From positions 2,046,001 to 2,110,000 of the forward strand of contig OW818676.1 of assembly GCA_942493235.1 (NCBI GenBank): a DNA stretch of 64,000 bases, given 5' to 3'. The notes under the pieces are model-generated. The model saw nothing but the letters and a program-made list of their open reading frames with translations, ran no database searches and had not been told where the DNA came from. The stretch comes from ENR-C587 sp942493235. Lineage in GTDB: Bacteria > Bacteroidota > Ignavibacteria > Kapaibacteriales > UBA2268. Of the stretch, positions 53,476 to 62,299 are shown piece by piece. A program made the position numbers and the translations under genes. Within the stretch, counting starts at the first letter, position 1. Every line of letters begins with the position of its first letter.

Positions 53476-54000
53476 TTGATAGATGATAATTTAAAAATGA
53501 TTGGGTTCTTTTTAGGGCATATTGGGCGAACATTGAAAAATAAATTAACAAAAGCCTTTACTGATGACGGGCTGGACATGACTGCCGAGCAATTTTCGAT
53601 TTTGATGTATTTATGGAAACGTCAGGGAATTAATCAGCAGGAATTGTCCGATGGAATTTTCAAAGAAAAGACTGCTATAGTCAGACTAATTGACCATTTA
53701 GAAAAATCTAACTTAATCAAAAGAGTAAGAGATGGCAACGACAGAAGAAATAATTTGATATTTCTTACTGATGAAGGTATTAGCTTAAAAGATTCTTTGG
53801 TGAAAATTGTTGATAAAACGATTCAACAGGCTGTAACTGGTTTAAAAGAAGAAGAGATTACTTTATTAGGTGATATATTAAAAAGAGTCTATTATAATAT
53901 AGAACCGGAATGCGGAAATATAGAATTTTTAAATACATTTGGAGAAAACATTGAAAAACAAAAGCGTAATTCTGCTATTGCTTCTGATGTTAACAGCTAA
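53476..54000 (+). CDS. MarR-family transcriptional regulator
   Basis: Winged-helix repressor. Core: FLGHIGRTLKNKLTKAF (dimer helix), MTAEQFSILMYLWKRQGINQ, ELSDGIFKEKTAIVRLIDHLEKSNLIKR (recognition helix), RDGNDRRNNLIFLTDEG (wing). I chose TTG 53476, which has AAGGGG seven bases upstream; GTG 53446 would add ten residues with no good ribosome site. The 3' end overlaps tolC by about 50 bases. It probably represses the efflux operon and itself. Confidence 0.88.
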   Translation: MIDDNLKMIGFFLGHIGRTLKNKLTKAFTDDGLDMTAEQFSILMYLWKRQGINQQELSDGIFKEKTAIVRLIDHLEKSNLIKRVRDGNDRRNNLIFLTDEGISLKDSLVKIVDKTIQQAVTGLKEEEITLLGDILKRVYYNIEPECGNIEFLNTFGENIEKQKRNSAIASDVNS

Positions 54001-55249
54001 TGTTTACTCATCGGAAACATTAAAGCTTAGCGAAGATGAAGCAGTAAATATAGGATTAGAAAAAAGCAGTACTATCAAAATTACTGCTTCAAAGGCAAAT
54101 GCCGCTAATTCAAAAGTATCAGAGAGCAAAGCCGCCGGGCTGCCGTCTCTCAAACTTACCGGCTCTTATACAAGGCTTAGTGAGTTAGACCCTGTTGTGT
54201 TTGGAGGGTTTACTATATCTCCTTCTATAGTGGATAACTATATTACTAAACTAACCTTAACTCAACCAATATTTATGGGTAATAAAATTGATGCGGCAAT
54301 TCAAGCATCTGAATTAAATAGAGATGCGGCTGTCGAAGATTTATCTAAAGAAAAAATGAAGTTAAAATCAGACATTCGCTCTGCATATTGGAATTTGTAC
54401 AAGGCGGTAAAAACCAAAGCTTCAATAATAGAAAGCATTGGGCAAACAAAAGCTCATTTGACAGACGTTCAAAATGCTTATAAAGTAGGAATGAGTTTAG
54501 AAAATGATGTTTTAAAAGTAAAAGTTCAATTGTCAAATTTAGAGCTTATGAATATTGATGCTGAAAATTCAATAGACATTGCTCAAGTCGGATTATGCAA
54601 TTTATTAAATCTTTCCCTTGATACAAAAATCGAAATTGCCGAAGAACCAATTGTGGATAAAGGCAATTTTGCAAACTTTGATGATTATAAACAAACAGCT
54701 TTGACTAACAAGCCTGAGCTTAAGGCAATGGATTTAAGGGTTAAAGCCGGCGAATCTGCTATTACAATCGCGAAATCCGGTTGGTATCCGCAAATTGCGT
54801 TTTTTGCCGATTATAACTATTCTAATCCAAATTCGAGAATATTTCCGTCTCAAACCAAATTTAAGGGTACTTGGGACTTAGGTATTACATTTTCTTATGA
54901 TATATGGAACTGGCAGACTACTTCGCACCAGACTGCCCAAGCTCAAGAAACGCTTTATCAAGCTGTTGAAAGCAAAAAACAATTAGAAAATTTAATTGAA
55001 TTAGAAACAAAGCAATCATATCTTAATATAAGTAGAGCAGTTAAGAAAATTGAAGTATCTAAGGAATCTGTCGAGCAGGCTAAAGAAAACCTAAGGGTAA
55101 CTAACGAAAAATTCAAAGCAGGAACTGCTATCAATTCCGATTTACTTGATTCCGAAACATCACTATTGCAAGCTGAAATTAATTATTATACAGCTCTAAG
55201 TGATTATAAAATAGCTTATGCTAAATTGCAATTTTCAATTGGTAAATAA
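53951..55249 (+). CDS. TolC-family outer-membrane efflux protein
   Basis: Trimeric outer-membrane channel of a tripartite pump. Signal peptide VILLLLLMLTANVYS, then two repeated TolC helices-and-strand halves: LSEDEAVNIGLEKSSTIKITA, LPSLKLTGSYTRLSELDP and later GWYPQIAFFADYNYSNPNS, with LNISRAVKKIEVSKESVEQAKENL and TALSDYKIAYAKLQFSIG at the end. TTG 53951 has GGAG six bases upstream, preferable to TTG 53939. The large overlap with marR suggests coupled translation. Confidence 0.88.
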   Translation: MKNKSVILLLLLMLTANVYSSETLKLSEDEAVNIGLEKSSTIKITASKANAANSKVSESKAAGLPSLKLTGSYTRLSELDPVVFGGFTISPSIVDNYITKLTLTQPIFMGNKIDAAIQASELNRDAAVEDLSKEKMKLKSDIRSAYWNLYKAVKTKASIIESIGQTKAHLTDVQNAYKVGMSLENDVLKVKVQLSNLELMNIDAENSIDIAQVGLCNLLNLSLDTKIEIAEEPIVDKGNFANFDDYKQTALTNKPELKAMDLRVKAGESAITIAKSGWYPQIAFFADYNYSNPNSRIFPSQTKFKGTWDLGITFSYDIWNWQTTSHQTAQAQETLYQAVESKKQLENLIELETKQSYLNISRAVKKIEVSKESVEQAKENLRVTNEKFKAGTAINSDLLDSETSLLQAEINYYTALSDYKIAYAKLQFSIGK

Positions 55250-55276
55250 TTAATAAATATATAGAGAGATAAAATA

Positions 55277-56326
55277 ATGAGAAAAGTAATCTTTTATACA
55301 ATCGTAATTGTCAGTATAGCAGCTGTAGTTACAATCTTGCTACTAAACAAAAAAGCTCTTGACTTAAAGAAAACTCAAACAGTAAATATTTCGCAATATC
55401 CGGTACAGATTTCGGTCGCACAGAAGCAAAAAGTCGATGAAGTATTGAATTTAATTGGTTCGTCGTATCCAAATGCTGAAGTGCAGTTTAATTCCGAAAC
55501 CATAGGCAGAGTTACATCTGTTAAATTTGATGTAGGTTCAAAAGTAGGCAGAGGCAGTATTATTGCCACAGTAGATGATGAATTAAAGCAAGCAGCATTA
55601 TTATCGGCTGAAGCAAGTTTTGAAAAATCCAAAAAGGATTTCGACAGAACTCAGCAGCTATTTAATGAGAAATCTGCAAATGAATCACAGCTTGATGCCG
55701 CAAGATTTGCTTACAAGACTGCCGAAGCTCAATTAATTATAGCAAAAAGACAATTAAAAGATACTAAAATAGTTTGTCCGGTAAGTGGTATAGTTGCAGT
55801 TAAAAGCATTGAGACAGGTGCATATCTAAATACAGGTAATCCCATAGCAACAATAGTTGATATTTCTACTTTAAAAGTAAAAGTAAATATGAGTGAAAAA
55901 GACGTATTTAAAGTAAAAATGGGGGATAAGGTAAAGATTAAATCTGAAGTTTACCCAAGCGAGACATTTATAGGAGTAGTGAAAGCGTGCAATCCGAAAG
56001 CTGATGAATCGCACACTTACGCATTAGAAATAAATGTAGCTAATTCAAAAAATACTTTAAAATCCGGAATGTTCTTTACTGTTTATTTTGATAATATTCA
56101 AAAGGGCGAGAAGTTAATTATTCCGCGTCAGTCTTTGGTCGGTAGTGTAAAAGACCCTCAAGTATATGTAGTTGAAAATGGGATTGCAAAATTCAAAAAA
56201 ATTCAAATTGCTGACATTATAGGTGATAAAATTGAAGTGCTTTCAGGGATAAATGAAGGCGAACAGGTAGTAATAAGCGGACAAATTAATTTAAAAGATA
56301 ATTCACCTGTTAAAATTGTAAAATAA
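55277..56326 (+). CDS. RND efflux periplasmic adaptor (membrane fusion protein)
   Basis: An N-terminal membrane anchor (VIFYTIVIVSIAAVVTILLL) precedes a lipoyl-like domain split by a coiled-coil hairpin (AEASFEKSKKDFDRTQQLFNEKS), then KIVCPVSGIVAVKSIETGAYL, the beta-barrel (VKMGDKVKIKSEVYP) and a membrane-proximal domain (VISGQINLKDNSPVKI). It links TolC to the RND pump. Spacing of 27 bases after tolC and 15 before the pump gene. Confidence 0.9.
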   Translation: MRKVIFYTIVIVSIAAVVTILLLNKKALDLKKTQTVNISQYPVQISVAQKQKVDEVLNLIGSSYPNAEVQFNSETIGRVTSVKFDVGSKVGRGSIIATVDDELKQAALLSAEASFEKSKKDFDRTQQLFNEKSANESQLDAARFAYKTAEAQLIIAKRQLKDTKIVCPVSGIVAVKSIETGAYLNTGNPIATIVDISTLKVKVNMSEKDVFKVKMGDKVKIKSEVYPSETFIGVVKACNPKADESHTYALEINVANSKNTLKSGMFFTVYFDNIQKGEKLIIPRQSLVGSVKDPQVYVVENGIAKFKKIQIADIIGDKIEVLSGINEGEQVVISGQINLKDNSPVKIVK

Positions 56327-56341
56327 TACCGGAATAATAAA

Positions 56342-59300
56342 ATGACTTTAACCGAACTTTCAATAAAAAGACCGATATTAATTATTGTGTTCTTTTCTTT
56401 CATCGCCGTTTTGGGGATATTCGGATTTTCGCAATTGAAATACGACTTAATGCCTAAAATGTCTGCTCCGGTAATTGCGATTACAACTGTATATCCCGGG
56501 GCTTCTCCTAACGAAGTAGAAACTAATATTACTAAAGTGATAGAGGATGCCATCACCGGGTTAGACAAGGTCGAAGCGGTTCGCTCCAGTTCTTATGAAG
56601 GCAGATCAATGGTAACTGTTGAATTTAAGCAGAATGCAGACATTGATTTATCATTACAAGATGCCCAAAGAAAAGTCAATGCCGTTAGTTTGCTATTGCC
56701 TACTGATGCACGACAGCCTATTTTGTCCAAAATCGCATTTGATGAGATGCCGGTTTTGAGAACTGCCGTGCGTGCTCAATTAGATAATAAAACATTATAC
56801 CAATTTGTAAAAGACCAAATTCAGCCAAGACTTTCAAAAGTATCCGGAGTCGGGACTGTTACTATTATCGGTGGTGAGCAGAGAGAAATCAGAGTAAACT
56901 TTGATGCTCAAAAACTAAAAGGTTATGGCTTGTCTTTGCTCGGAGTTACTAATGCTATAAAAAATTCAAATATGGACTTTCCAACCGGTAATTTCTATTC
57001 TAATAATGATCAATTTGTAGTTCGTGTAGCAGCTAAATATAATTCTATAAACGAACTTAGTGAATTCGTAGTTGGTAAGTCAAAGACCGGTGCACCGATT
57101 AAACTAAATGAAGTTGCCGATGTATATGACGGAACAAAAGATATTTCTACAATTTACAGATTAAATGGAGATAATTCAATTGGTTTGGTTGTAGTTAAGC
57201 AAAGCGATGCCAATACTGTAGAAACAACAGAAAGAATCCGTACTGAACTGAAAGAAATGGAGAAACTGTTTACTACACAAGGTTTAAAATTTGATATTGC
57301 TCAAGACAACTCGGAATTTATCCTTGCTTCGGCAAATGGTGTTAAATTAGATTTACTCTTAGCTATATTGATTGTAGCGATGGTTATGTTGATGTTTTTA
57401 CACAGTATAAGAAACTCATTGATAGTAATGGTGGCGATACCGTCGTCACTTGTTTCTGTATTCTTTATGATGTATGTTTTTGATATGACACTCAATATGA
57501 TGACTCTGCTGGCGATGTCTCTTGTAGTCGGTATATTGGTGGACGACTCAATCGTTGTCTTAGAGAATATATATAGACACCTTGAAATGGGTGATAAAAA
57601 AGTCGATGCTGCTATCAAGGGCAGAAACGAAATCGGTTTTGCAGCACTATCTATTACCTTAGTTGATGTGGTGGTATTCCTACCGTTGGCAATGATTGTG
57701 GGTATTATAGGTAACTTTCTAAGAGAGTATGCTTTAGTAGTAGTTTTCTCGACCTTAATGAGTTTATTGGTTTCATTTACTATTACTCCTATGCTGTCTT
57801 CAAGATTTTCAAAATTAGAACACCTTGATAAAAATAAATTATTTGGAAAGCTTGGTTTGTTCTTTGAAGCAGCTTTTGACAAATTATCAGAATATTATAC
57901 TCGTACCCTAAGATTTGCATTAAAGCATGGGGGCATAGTTGTAATTGCTACTTTAATCCTATTGATTATTTCATTTTCTTTGAATATGACAGGACTCATC
58001 GGTTTTGAATTTGTTCCTCAGACTGATAACGGGGAGCTTGTAGTAACACTTGAAACATCAACCGGGTCAAGAATAGAAAACACAAACGAATTAACAAAAA
58101 GAGCCGAAGCAGTAATAAGTAAGATTCCTGATGTAAGAAAAATAATTACTAATGTAGGTGCTTCATCAGAAGGTATTACTAGTTTGTCCACTAATAATTC
58201 AACCGAAATGCTAGTCAAATTTAATGATAAAAAAGAGAGAAGCATTTCTACCGAATTATATGGACAGAAAATAAAAGCGATGTTAGCTGATATTCCCGGT
58301 ATTAAAGTTAGAGTCGCCCCAGCAAGTATGCTCGGTACTTCCAGTTCTCCTATCCAATTATTGGTTTCCGGTACTGATTTCGACGCAGTAATGAAAGGAG
58401 CCAGAACAATAATGGATGTAATGCGAACTGTTGATGGAGCTACCGATGTTCGCCTATCATCAGAAGAAAGTAAGCCTGAGTTAAGGATTCAAATTGACAG
58501 AGAGAAACTTTCTGAATTAGGATTGTCAATTGCCGAAGTAGGAGGTACTTTACAAATCGCTTTGACCGGCAATGACGATTCTAAATTTAGTGAAGGCATC
58601 AATGAGTATGATATTAGGATAATGATAGATAAATTTGATAGAACAAATCCCGATAATATCAAGAATATTACATTTATGAATTCCAAGGGGCAGATAATAT
58701 ATCTGAATCAATTTGCAAATATCACTCAATCTACCGGTCCGACTAAGTTAGAAAGACAAGACCGTATCCGCTGTATTAATATTTATGCTCAGGTTTATGG
58801 TAAAACTGCCGGCAAAGTTTCTCAAGATATAACTGCAAAACTTGATGTTACAAAATTGCCAGAAGGAGTTAGTTATAAGTTCGCCGGTCAACAGAAAATG
58901 CTTGGCGAATCAATGTCGTCGCTTTTAATTTCTATTACAGCAGCTATATTATTTGTTTATATGATTATGGTGGCTCTTTATAATTCATTCCTTTATCCAT
59001 TTGTAGTATTGTTCTCAATACCACTTGCGATGGTTGGTGCATTCTTCGGATTAGCCTTAACTATGAAATCAATCAGCATTTTCTCAATGCTTGGTATGAT
59101 TATGTTAATCGGATTGGTGGCTAAAAATGCAATCTTGCTCGTTGACCGAACGAACCAAACCAGGGCAGACAAGGGCTTATCAACTTATGACGCATTAATC
59201 GAAGCAGGGCAGACCAGATTCCGTCCGATTTTAATGACTACTCTTGCCATGATTTTCGGTATGTTGCCGATTGCAATTTCTACTTCGGCAGGTTCCGAAT

Positions 59301-59458
59301 CCAAATCCGGACTGGCTGTTGTGCTTATCGGCGGTCTAACCAGTTCATTAATGTTAACATTGGTATTAGTACCGGTAGTTTATCAAAAGTTAGACAATTG
59401 GAAATCTAAGTTAGTTGTTATAAAAAATAAACATTTCAAAAAGACAGATGAAGTATAA
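56342..59458 (+). CDS. RND efflux pump (AcrB/HAE1 type)
   Basis: Inner-membrane proton-driven exporter of the hydrophobe/amphiphile family with about 12 membrane segments in two halves. The N-terminal ELSIKRPILIIVFFSF is typical. The proton-relay aspartates are in GILVDDSIVVLEN, and the matching lysine is in IGLVAKNAILLVD. Two large periplasmic porter loops are present. Length 1038 is typical. Together with MarR, TolC and the adaptor it forms a complete self-regulated drug or stress efflux operon closed by a terminator. Confidence 0.93.
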   Translation: MTLTELSIKRPILIIVFFSFIAVLGIFGFSQLKYDLMPKMSAPVIAITTVYPGASPNEVETNITKVIEDAITGLDKVEAVRSSSYEGRSMVTVEFKQNADIDLSLQDAQRKVNAVSLLLPTDARQPILSKIAFDEMPVLRTAVRAQLDNKTLYQFVKDQIQPRLSKVSGVGTVTIIGGEQREIRVNFDAQKLKGYGLSLLGVTNAIKNSNMDFPTGNFYSNNDQFVVRVAAKYNSINELSEFVVGKSKTGAPIKLNEVADVYDGTKDISTIYRLNGDNSIGLVVVKQSDANTVETTERIRTELKEMEKLFTTQGLKFDIAQDNSEFILASANGVKLDLLLAILIVAMVMLMFLHSIRNSLIVMVAIPSSLVSVFFMMYVFDMTLNMMTLLAMSLVVGILVDDSIVVLENIYRHLEMGDKKVDAAIKGRNEIGFAALSITLVDVVVFLPLAMIVGIIGNFLREYALVVVFSTLMSLLVSFTITPMLSSRFSKLEHLDKNKLFGKLGLFFEAAFDKLSEYYTRTLRFALKHGGIVVIATLILLIISFSLNMTGLIGFEFVPQTDNGELVVTLETSTGSRIENTNELTKRAEAVISKIPDVRKIITNVGASSEGITSLSTNNSTEMLVKFNDKKERSISTELYGQKIKAMLADIPGIKVRVAPASMLGTSSSPIQLLVSGTDFDAVMKGARTIMDVMRTVDGATDVRLSSEESKPELRIQIDREKLSELGLSIAEVGGTLQIALTGNDDSKFSEGINEYDIRIMIDKFDRTNPDNIKNITFMNSKGQIIYLNQFANITQSTGPTKLERQDRIRCINIYAQVYGKTAGKVSQDITAKLDVTKLPEGVSYKFAGQQKMLGESMSSLLISITAAILFVYMIMVALYNSFLYPFVVLFSIPLAMVGAFFGLALTMKSISIFSMLGMIMLIGLVAKNAILLVDRTNQTRADKGLSTYDALIEAGQTRFRPILMTTLAMIFGMLPIAISTSAGSESKSGLAVVLIGGLTSSLMLTLVLVPVVYQKLDNWKSKLVVIKNKHFKKTDEV

Positions 59459-59483
59459 TAGAACAAATATTTAGTTCATTAAT

Positions 59484-59524
59484 TCAGCCGTCGGATTATT
59501 TCTTGCGGCTGATTTTGTTTTTAT
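59484..59524 (+). terminator. Terminator of the efflux operon
   Basis: TCAGCCG-N15-CGGCTGA followed by TTTTGTTTTT, 26 bases after the pump stop. Confidence 0.8.
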
Positions 59525-59708
59525 AGTGGGTTGAAAGGAAAATTCAGAATGATGAAAAAGCGTAGAATTATCATTTCTACTCCATTGAACCCAATACTTT
59601 AGCATTGTGAAACAAGCATTATGGATATTTGGAATTTGTAGAAAACGCAAATATTAGGTTTTGCAAGGGTCTGATTTTGACTATTCTAATTATTATTATC
59701 CTTTGATT

Positions 59709-59739
59709 TTGGTAGCTGAGTTAAATTTAATTATATTTG
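59709..59739 (+). promoter_or_regulatory. Bacteroidota-type promoter for the two-domain oxidoreductase
   Basis: TTG at 59709-59711, 20 bases, TATATTTG at 59732-59739. Expected start of transcription is near 59746, downstream of an earlier in-frame start at 59661, so it also decides the gene start as ATG 59781. Confidence 0.6.
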
Positions 59740-59780
59740 CTGTTTATGAAATTGATTGTAAAATAATAAATATAGAAGAT

Positions 59781-61922
59781 ATGTATCAAGTAGTTCAATA
59801 CCAAAAATCAGGTGAGATGATAGTCGAAAATTTACCAGCACCTAAGTGTATAAAGGGCGGAGTTCTAATTCGTACTTATAATTCACTAATTAGTGCCGGA
59901 ACAGAGAAAACATCGGTTACCAATGCTCAATCATCACTACTTTCAAGAGCGAAAAAACAACCAGAGCAAGTTAAACTTGTTTTGGATTTCGTTAAAAAAG
60001 AAGGCATTATGGCGGCGATTAATAAAGTGCGTGATAAATTAGATTCCTATAAATCTTTAGGTTATAGTTCCGCCGGTGTAGTGATCGAATCGGATTGTCC
60101 TGAATTTTCACCCGGCGACAGAGTAGCAGCCGCAGGAGCAGGTTTTGCTTTGCATGCTGAAATAATTACTGTACCAAAGAATTTAGTTGCTCATGTACCT
60201 GATAATGTAGAATTAAGCGAAGCAGCTTTTACAACACTCGGCTCAATTGCTTTGCAGGGAGTCCGACAAGCGGAACCACAATTAGGTGAAAATATTGCAG
60301 TTATCGGCTTAGGATTATTAGGGCAGATAACCGTTCAATTACTAAAAGCAAACGGATGCAGAGTAATTGGCATGGATGTTAATCCTGATTCATTTGTTAG
60401 TGCTAAGAAATTCGGTTGTGATGAATGCTTTGTCAGCTCTTCGCAAAATATAAAAAGTATGTTAGCTTTTAGCGGTGGAATTGGTTTTGATTCAGTAATT
60501 ATTACAGCATCTACTTCATCGAGCCAGCCGGCAGATTTAGCTATGAAAATTGCTCGTAAACGTGGCAAAATCGTTGTTGTCGGGGCAATTGGTATGAACT
60601 TACAGCGTTCACCATTTTATGAAAAAGAGCTTGAGTTTAAAATTTCTTGCTCTTATGGACCCGGTAGATACGACGCAAATTATGAAATACTTGGGCAAGA
60701 TTATCCAGCTGGATATGTTCGCTGGACAGAAAATAGAAATATGCAGGCTATACTATCACTTATTTCTCAAAAAAAATTAGATGTTAAATCGCTAACTACT
60801 CATACATTTGATATTAAATCGGCATCGAATGCTTACCAATTAATTACCGGCAAAAGTGATGAGAAGTTTTTAGGGGTATTGCTGAGCTATCCTCACAGAG
60901 AAGGAGCAGAAAACCCGAATTTAGTGTTAAATAAAAACTATAATAAATCGGCAAAAGCTAAAATCGGATTTATCGGAGCGGGGATTTTTGGTCAGAATTA
61001 TCTGCTTCCGGCTCTTAAAAAAACCGATGCCGAATTAATCGGAGTAACTACTTCTTCACCTGTGAATGCTTTGTCAGTTGCTAAAAAATTTGAATTCCCA
61101 ATTAGCTCTACAGATTCGCTATCTATGATTAACGATGCAAAGGTAAATTGTATTTTCTGTGCATCAAGGCATGACTCTCATGCCAATTATGTTATTGAAG
61201 CTGTTAAAGCTGGTAAACCGATATTTGTTGAGAAACCTCTTGCCATTAATGGACAACAATTAGTAGAAATAGATGAAGTAGTTGCTAAACATAATGGTAG
61301 AGTTATGGTCGGCTTTAATCGACGCTTCTCAAAATCATTCGAGAAAATTAATGAGTTTTTTAATGGTAGAACAGACCCGATGGCAATATCATATAGGGTA
61401 AATGCAGGCACTTTGCCTAAAACATACTGGCTCTATGAGCCTGGGCAGGGCAATGGTAGAATTATTGGCGAAGCATGCCATTTTATTGACTGTATGGTTT
61501 ATTTAACAAAAGCATTGCCGGTCAGCGTTACGGCTTACTGTTTATCAACTAATAATATTGATGCCTACAATTACGATAATTCGGTTATTATTATCAAATT
61601 TAGCGATGGATCGGTTGGTTCATTACAGTATTTTGCTAATGGAGATACAAGCTATCCCAAAGAATATTGTGAAGTATTTTGCGAAAATTCAATTGCTATT
61701 ATGAATAATTTTGAAGAGGTTAAACTTACTCGTGCCGGCAAAACTAAAGTAATTAAAATGGATGCTAAAAAGGGACACAACGAAGAAGTTGCCGCAACAA
61801 TAAAAGCTATAAGCGAAGGTAAGGAAATGCCGATTTCGTATAAAGAAATCCGAGCAACAACAATAGCAACTTTTGCTGCTATGGAATCAATTTCAAAAGG
61901 TGTTAGTTGCCAAATAGGGTAA
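59781..61922 (+). CDS. Two-domain oxidoreductase: zinc-type dehydrogenase + Gfo/Idh/MocA
   Basis: Residues 1-380 are a medium-chain dehydrogenase with GroES-like start (NLPAPKCIKGGVLIRTYNSLISAGTE), and a Rossmann core (NIAVIGLGLLGQITVQLL). Residues 395-713 are a Gfo/Idh/MocA domain (KIGFIGAGIFGQNYLLPAL, FVEKPLA, GFNRRFSK). Proteins fused in this way often accompany polysaccharide-biosynthesis genes, but none lies nearby here. The promoter position and an AGAAG site support ATG 59781. The substrate, probably a nucleotide sugar, is inferred only. Confidence 0.85.
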   Translation: MYQVVQYQKSGEMIVENLPAPKCIKGGVLIRTYNSLISAGTEKTSVTNAQSSLLSRAKKQPEQVKLVLDFVKKEGIMAAINKVRDKLDSYKSLGYSSAGVVIESDCPEFSPGDRVAAAGAGFALHAEIITVPKNLVAHVPDNVELSEAAFTTLGSIALQGVRQAEPQLGENIAVIGLGLLGQITVQLLKANGCRVIGMDVNPDSFVSAKKFGCDECFVSSSQNIKSMLAFSGGIGFDSVIITASTSSSQPADLAMKIARKRGKIVVVGAIGMNLQRSPFYEKELEFKISCSYGPGRYDANYEILGQDYPAGYVRWTENRNMQAILSLISQKKLDVKSLTTHTFDIKSASNAYQLITGKSDEKFLGVLLSYPHREGAENPNLVLNKNYNKSAKAKIGFIGAGIFGQNYLLPALKKTDAELIGVTTSSPVNALSVAKKFEFPISSTDSLSMINDAKVNCIFCASRHDSHANYVIEAVKAGKPIFVEKPLAINGQQLVEIDEVVAKHNGRVMVGFNRRFSKSFEKINEFFNGRTDPMAISYRVNAGTLPKTYWLYEPGQGNGRIIGEACHFIDCMVYLTKALPVSVTAYCLSTNNIDAYNYDNSVIIIKFSDGSVGSLQYFANGDTSYPKEYCEVFCENSIAIMNNFEEVKLTRAGKTKVIKMDAKKGHNEEVAATIKAISEGKEMPISYKEIRATTIATFAAMESISKGVSCQIG

Positions 61923-61974
61923 GATTAATAAAAATATTTCATTATAATGATTTGTAAAAATGGATTGATAAGTG

Positions 61975-62015
61975 AAAAAAATAAGGGGGTAGAAATGAAC
62001 CCCCTTTATTTTTGG
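61975..62015. terminator. Bidirectional terminator
   Basis: AATAAGGGGGT-N8-ACCCCCTTTATTTTT with A-run on the left and T-run on the right. It lies between the oxidoreductase and the leftward short Rpn-related gene and includes that gene's last codons. Confidence 0.75.
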
Positions 62016-62290
62016 TTTTTAAATATATTCTTCAGATATTCTAATTCAATTTGTAATTTCTCTTTTTCAATTCTTTCTTGTTCAGCTTTTTGGATAAATT
62101 GTTCAGCTTGTCTTCTTGCAATTTCGGCATCAAGTTTTGCATTTTCAGCTTCGAGTTTGATTTTCCTATTGTCTTCTTCCAATAATTGGATTTCTCTTTT
62201 ATTATCGGCAAGTTCATCTATAATGCCATCTTCGAGTTCCATTCTCGTTTTAATAATGTTATCATAGTATATTGGATTTGCTATGTGCAT
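62006..62290 (-). CDS. Nuclease-less Rpn-related short protein
   Basis: 94 residues. The first eight (MHIANPIY) equal the start of the neighbouring Rpn protein, and from RMELEDGIIDELADNK through QERIEKEKLQIE it is nearly identical to that protein's C-terminal coiled coil, at the DNA level too. The whole nuclease domain is missing, replaced by about eight residues (YDNIIKT). The end (LEYLKNIFKNQK) differs. It is therefore a short coiled-coil protein that could bind the full-length protein. It may be functional or a deletion remnant. Confidence 0.7.
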   Translation of the reverse strand: MHIANPIYYDNIIKTRMELEDGIIDELADNKREIQLLEEDNRKIKLEAENAKLDAEIARRQAEQFIQKAEQERIEKEKLQIELEYLKNIFKNQK

Positions 62291-62299
62291 ATAAATCAG

